Shown: positions 61,508 through 64,000 of the stretch, one piece after another
Position numbering within the stretch: the first letter of the stretch is position 1
How the letters are laid out: the number at the start of each line of letters is the position of its first letter
Assembly: GCA_023476565.1 (NCBI GenBank)
Contig: JAMCVZ010000014.1
Location: forward strand, 30,972 to 94,971
Length of the DNA stretch: 64,000 nt
Direction of reading: 5' to 3'
Source: Nitrospirota bacterium
Lineage (GTDB): Bacteria > Nitrospirota > Thermodesulfovibrionia > Thermodesulfovibrionales > Dissulfurispiraceae
The notes under the pieces: model-generated
What the model was told of the DNA's origin: nothing
The model's input: the letters and a program-made list of their open reading frames with translations, nothing else
Databases searched by the model: none
Position numbers and translations under genes: made by a program

Positions 61508-62026
61508 ATGGAAAAAGGGAAAGAGAGAGGACTGAAAGAAATTGTTGCAACGAGAATAGAGTTTTTCAAAAAAAAGCCCGGGGCCGCCATTTACAAGCCG
61601 AAGGTATCGTCGAAACACATCCAGGGACTCTACACCGAAGCGAAAGTCCGGGAGCATGTCGTTAAATCAGATTACGGAGAGGCCGCGGGGGGGACAAATC
61701 TTGCACCCAATCCCATCGAACTGCTGCTTTCCGCCTTTGCCGCCTGCATAGAGGCCGCTTTTTACGAATTCGCCGTGCACGAAGGAATAACCGTGAAGTC
61801 CCTTTCAGTGGACGTCGAAGGCGCCCTCGACCTGAGGGGGCTCTTCATGGTAGATGACAGCGTATCCCCGGGATTCCAGAATATAAAATATACCTTTACT
61901 ATAGAGTCCCCCGACGATGATGCAAAAGTAAGGGACCTCGCAAAGCGGGTAGTTGCCCACTGCCCCGTAGTCGACAGCCTGATAAGACCGGTGCGGATTT
62001 CAGGGGAGATCAGGATAGGGAAATAA
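61508..62026 (+). CDS. OsmC-family protein (both cysteines present)
   Basis: 172 aa, cytosolic. OsmC/Ohr fold with 'NPIELLLSAFAACIEAAFYEF' (first Cys) and 'VVAHCPVVDSLI' (second Cys), thus the classical thiol pair. It differs from the OsmC at 48457 in keeping the second Cys. AAAGGAG precedes ATG 61508. It follows tusA across a repeat element. It could reduce hydroperoxides or persulfides formed by sulfur chemistry. Confidence 0.88.
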   Translation: MEKGKERGLKEIVATRIEFFKKKPGAAIYKPKVSSKHIQGLYTEAKVREHVVKSDYGEAAGGTNLAPNPIELLLSAFAACIEAAFYEFAVHEGITVKSLSVDVEGALDLRGLFMVDDSVSPGFQNIKYTFTIESPDDDAKVRDLAKRVVAHCPVVDSLIRPVRISGEIRIGK

Positions 62027-62201
62027 AGGCAACTACTTTACCGGTTAGCACAGGCGGGTGATAGTCAGTGGAGGACCGCCTTCGGGAAACTCTTATTCAT
62101 CGGGTATGCAGTCATGCTCAGTACACAAGGTGGGTAATCGTCTACAGGAGGGACATGGCATGTTCGTTTCATTCTGGATAGGACAGAGGATTGAGAGATA
62201 A

Positions 62202-62344
62202 GAGGCACTGAGGGGAAGGCATTCGAACGGCTTCAGCGGCCCCATCTGGCGGAACCAGGAGGGTGGAGCGGGGACGGTGTAGCCCCGGAGACGGGCTTGG
62301 ATGCCCGTCGAGAATGAGAGAGAATGTTTTCCCCTCAGTGCCTC
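62202..62344. other. Structured element: 16-bp inverted repeat enclosing three hairpins
   Basis: Arms 62202-62217 and 62329-62344 are a perfect 16-bp inverted repeat (GAGGCACTGAGGGGAA), extended by five more pairs with two mismatches. Inside are CTGG/CCAG (62246-62258), CGGGG/CCCCG (62269-62287) and GACGGGC/GCCCGTC (62290-62309). This resembles a folded non-coding RNA or a mobile-element terminus. It lies between convergent osmC and cobW-like genes. The rest of 62027-62461 shows no gene; CGTCCCA/TGGGACG near 62424-62450 may end the GTPase transcript. Confidence 0.5.
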
Positions 62345-62461
62345 CCCACGATAGGGAATAGTAGAAGGACAGCACGAGGATCTTTGTCTTTGTTTTGCCG
62401 TTCTGTCGCTCTGTCGCGCTTTCGTCCCACGCTTGTGAATAGTTTGGGACGGAAATAAATA

Positions 62462-63349
62462 TCAGAGAAAACGATCGGGCGCCCCGATATATCTCGCAAT
62501 GGAATCCTTCTTCAGTCCCTCTCCGATGACGACAAGGCGGCCGTTTGCAACAGGCGCATCAAAGGGGATGCCGTCCACCTTGCCATATGAAAGGTCGAAC
62601 CTGTACGGCCCCTTGTCGGTCCGAATAAGGGCCTTCGCCCTCACTACCTCGCCGTATATTCCCTGCCCCATATCGTCAAATAATTTTCGAATCACAGCAC
62701 TATCCGCCGCGTCCTTTAAAGGTATCGATACGGTGTCAAACCGGCAATGGAAAGGTTCTTCAGCCTTAAATACGGCTTCCCTCCGCGCACCGGGAAGCGG
62801 AACATCCATGCCCGCCTTGATTGTGCGGTAGACAAGCGCACCCGGGTTCAACTGTTCAATGACAGCGGCGGTCTTCCCAACCAGACGTTCATCGACAAGG
62901 TCTATTTTATTGATAAGGAGCACGTCCGAGTTTTTTATCTGGTCTTCGAAAAAACTGCCGAACATCCCGGATTCGTAGAGTTCGGTGAATTCGGTCGCAT
63001 CGACAATACCTACAACGGTAATTTGTTTAAGATCGAGGACACCGAGAGCTTCAAGAATTCCTGAAACCGAAGCAACGCCGCTCGGCTCTATAACAAGGTG
63101 TCCGGGTCCAAATTCATTTATTATCTTTTGTATGGTCGTAATCAGATCGAATTTCAGGGTACAGCAAACGCACCCGCTCGGCAGCTCCACGGATTCAATT
63201 CCATCAGCAGAGATGATTTCTCCATCAATGCCGGCCTTTCCGAAATCGTTTACAAGCACAACCGTTTTATTGGCGGCCCCCTTCAGGAAGTGCTGAATGA
63301 ATGTCGTTTTCCCCGCGCCGAGGAGACCGCATACCACCGTTACTCTCAT
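62462..63349 (-). CDS. COG0523/CobW-family metallochaperone GTPase
   Basis: 295 aa G3E GTPase. Walker A 'GLLGAGKTTFIQHFL' at the N-terminus, the metal motif CxCC in 'LPSGCVCCTLKFDL' (~residue 60), 'EPSGVASVSGI', and NKxD 'LINKIDLVDE'. C-terminal CobW domain ~190-290. These proteins deliver metal (Zn, Co, Ni or Fe) or assist cofactor insertion. It stands alone, divergent from the small membrane gene region. Which metal is unknown. Confidence 0.88.
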   Translation of the reverse strand: MRVTVVCGLLGAGKTTFIQHFLKGAANKTVVLVNDFGKAGIDGEIISADGIESVELPSGCVCCTLKFDLITTIQKIINEFGPGHLVIEPSGVASVSGILEALGVLDLKQITVVGIVDATEFTELYESGMFGSFFEDQIKNSDVLLINKIDLVDERLVGKTAAVIEQLNPGALVYRTIKAGMDVPLPGARREAVFKAEEPFHCRFDTVSIPLKDAADSAVIRKLFDDMGQGIYGEVVRAKALIRTDKGPYRFDLSYGKVDGIPFDAPVANGRLVVIGEGLKKDSIARYIGAPDRFL

Positions 63350-63408
63350 AGAGCAGTATAGCTTATCAAAACAAAAGCGGACAAGCCTCCCCTCGGAAAG
63401 GCAGTCAA

Positions 63409-63440
63409 AAGAATGGGGTCAGGCATTCATGCACTTGGCT
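63409..63440. repeat. Diverged TGGGGTCAG repeat
   Basis: AATGGGGTCAGGCATTCATG resembles the start of the 27-bp repeat that flanks the RAYT element at 13609. It is a possible orphan REP unit. Confidence 0.35.
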
Positions 63441-63500
63441 TATCAAATTCTGCTATATATGTATATGTTGGAATTCCTTTTTTAGATAACAAAACATTTT

Positions 63501-63689
63501 TTAAAAAATAAAAACGCTCCAAGATATTGATAGGCCAAATCCAAAAACAAATATTAACGCACCTACGATCTTAGGGGAATTTGAGGCCAAGGAAGTGCTG
63601 AGAATAATAACAACCGGAACTGCTATCATCTGCATAGCAATAACGGCGACAATAAGCGATATTGAGAATATAGCAATTTTCTTTAACAA
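63501..63689 (-). CDS. Small membrane protein
   Basis: 62 aa with two strongly hydrophobic helices (residues ~5-30 and ~40-60). MLKKIAIFSISLIVAVIAMQ start. No family recognised. It lies directly behind an RHS-repeat fragment on the same strand; small membrane proteins in this place can be immunity proteins, but that is only a suggestion. Confidence 0.45.
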   Translation of the reverse strand: MLKKIAIFSISLIVAVIAMQMIAVPVVIILSTSLASNSPKIVGALIFVFGFGLSISWSVFIF

Positions 63690-63714
63690 GAGCTGATCCC
63701 CTTTTATTTCCGAT

Positions 63715-63954
63715 TTACCGACATTGAGAAGGCTCCTGGAGTCCTTGTGTTACTTCGTCAATTCCATGCACAGTTTTAGACCAGCCAGCCCAAAATACTG
63801 GGACCATTTCTGCAACAGCGCCCCTTGAGGTCTTGTGCAGTAGAGCGGTCAATCTGCTGTCTGCATCATAGCTGTAGGTAGTAGAGGCGCCGTTGGGCAT
63901 TGAAAGCTTTGTCCTTCTGCCTAAGGTATCGTAGGTGAAATCAAAGGTCCCCAT
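63715..63954 (-). pseudogene. RHS/YD-repeat protein fragment
   Basis: 79 codons from an ATG that directly follows a TAG stop. 'FDFTYDTLGRRTKL' and 'GASTTYSYDADSRLTALLHKT' are YD repeats of RHS shell proteins. The frame then departs from the repeat pattern (AEMVPVFWAGW) and stops. The shell, with thousands of residues in intact genes, is missing, so this is a remnant of an RHS gene. Confidence 0.6.
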
Positions 63955-64000
63955 CTATCTCATAATTTTTTCATCTATCTTTTTCTTCCACACGTCTATA

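Noticed and set aside
62169..62375. 68-codon frame in the structured element
   Set aside because: It runs through both arms of the inverted repeat, has no ribosome site, and reads as Pro/Ser-rich translated hairpin sequence.
1..64000. CRISPR arrays, prophage or integrase modules, rRNA genes, tRNA-Sec
   Set aside because: No regularly spaced direct repeats, no phage or integrase genes, no rRNA; only one tRNA (Val) was found, and selC was not seen on either strand.

Overview
The window looks like one contig of a diderm anaerobe or facultative anaerobe of about 50% GC, most likely a Nitrospirota/Thermodesulfovibrionia-type bacterium or a deltaproteobacterial relative. I infer this from the mixture of sigma-54 regulators, multihaem cytochromes, a Sec-dependent molybdoenzyme, DsrE/TusA sulfur carriers, a cdaA-cdaR-glmM operon and RAYT-type transposases. 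No ribosomal marker is present, so the placement is inference.

Left part (1-17,300): a partial LapA-domain gene, a B12-binding radical SAM enzyme, decayed remnants of a two-component system, a MacB/LolD-like ABC operon with a TPR lipoprotein, a frameshifted haem beta-propeller protein, a stand-alone LigD phosphoesterase, and an ArsR-controlled tripartite RND efflux operon. A RAYT element flanked by a perfect 27-bp inverted repeat follows, then a DinG-type helicase, HU and tRNA-Val(CAC).

Middle part (17,300-38,100): a TPR protein, a porin, then a minus-strand block of housekeeping genes (ispF, ispD, a PIN/TRAM protein, an HtrA protease, selB with a frameshift in a run of ten Gs, hisH, comEC, glmM-cdaR-cdaA). 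It is followed by a plus-strand redox-sensing operon: pentahaem cytochrome, HAMP protein, PAS/GAF histidine kinase and NtrC-type regulator. Dispersed intergenic repeats punctuate this part.

Right part (38,100-63,350) is the most unusual. A minus-strand series runs from a sigma-54 promoter near 49,830 through DsrE, OsmC, a nitrate/sulfonate-type ABC importer with three permeases, a monohaem cytochrome, a molybdopterin oxidoreductase, two four-cluster ferredoxins and a FAD/NAD oxidoreductase. The molybdoenzyme is read as two ORFs separated by an in-frame TGA exactly at the Mo-ligand position, with a SECIS-like hairpin behind it, so it is probably one selenoprotein. A second minus-strand series holds another ABC importer (two permeases, two ATPases), two DsrE-like proteins (one exported, one cytosolic), a TauE/SafE exporter and a sigma-54 activator. 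It starts at a putative sigma-54 promoter preceded by two GGTGC-N6-GCACC sites 31 bp apart. The divergent sigma-54 activator is followed by another DsrE and a TusA, transcribed away from each other, each with its own -24/-12 promoter, and then a second OsmC. I propose that these genes together take up a sulfur compound, pass sulfur along DsrE/TusA/OsmC carriers, transform it with the Sec-molybdoenzyme and export an oxidised product through TauE/SafE. The substrate cannot be read from sequence.

Right end (62,000-64,000): a 143-nt inverted-repeat element with internal hairpins, a COG0523/CobW GTPase, a small membrane protein and an RHS fragment.
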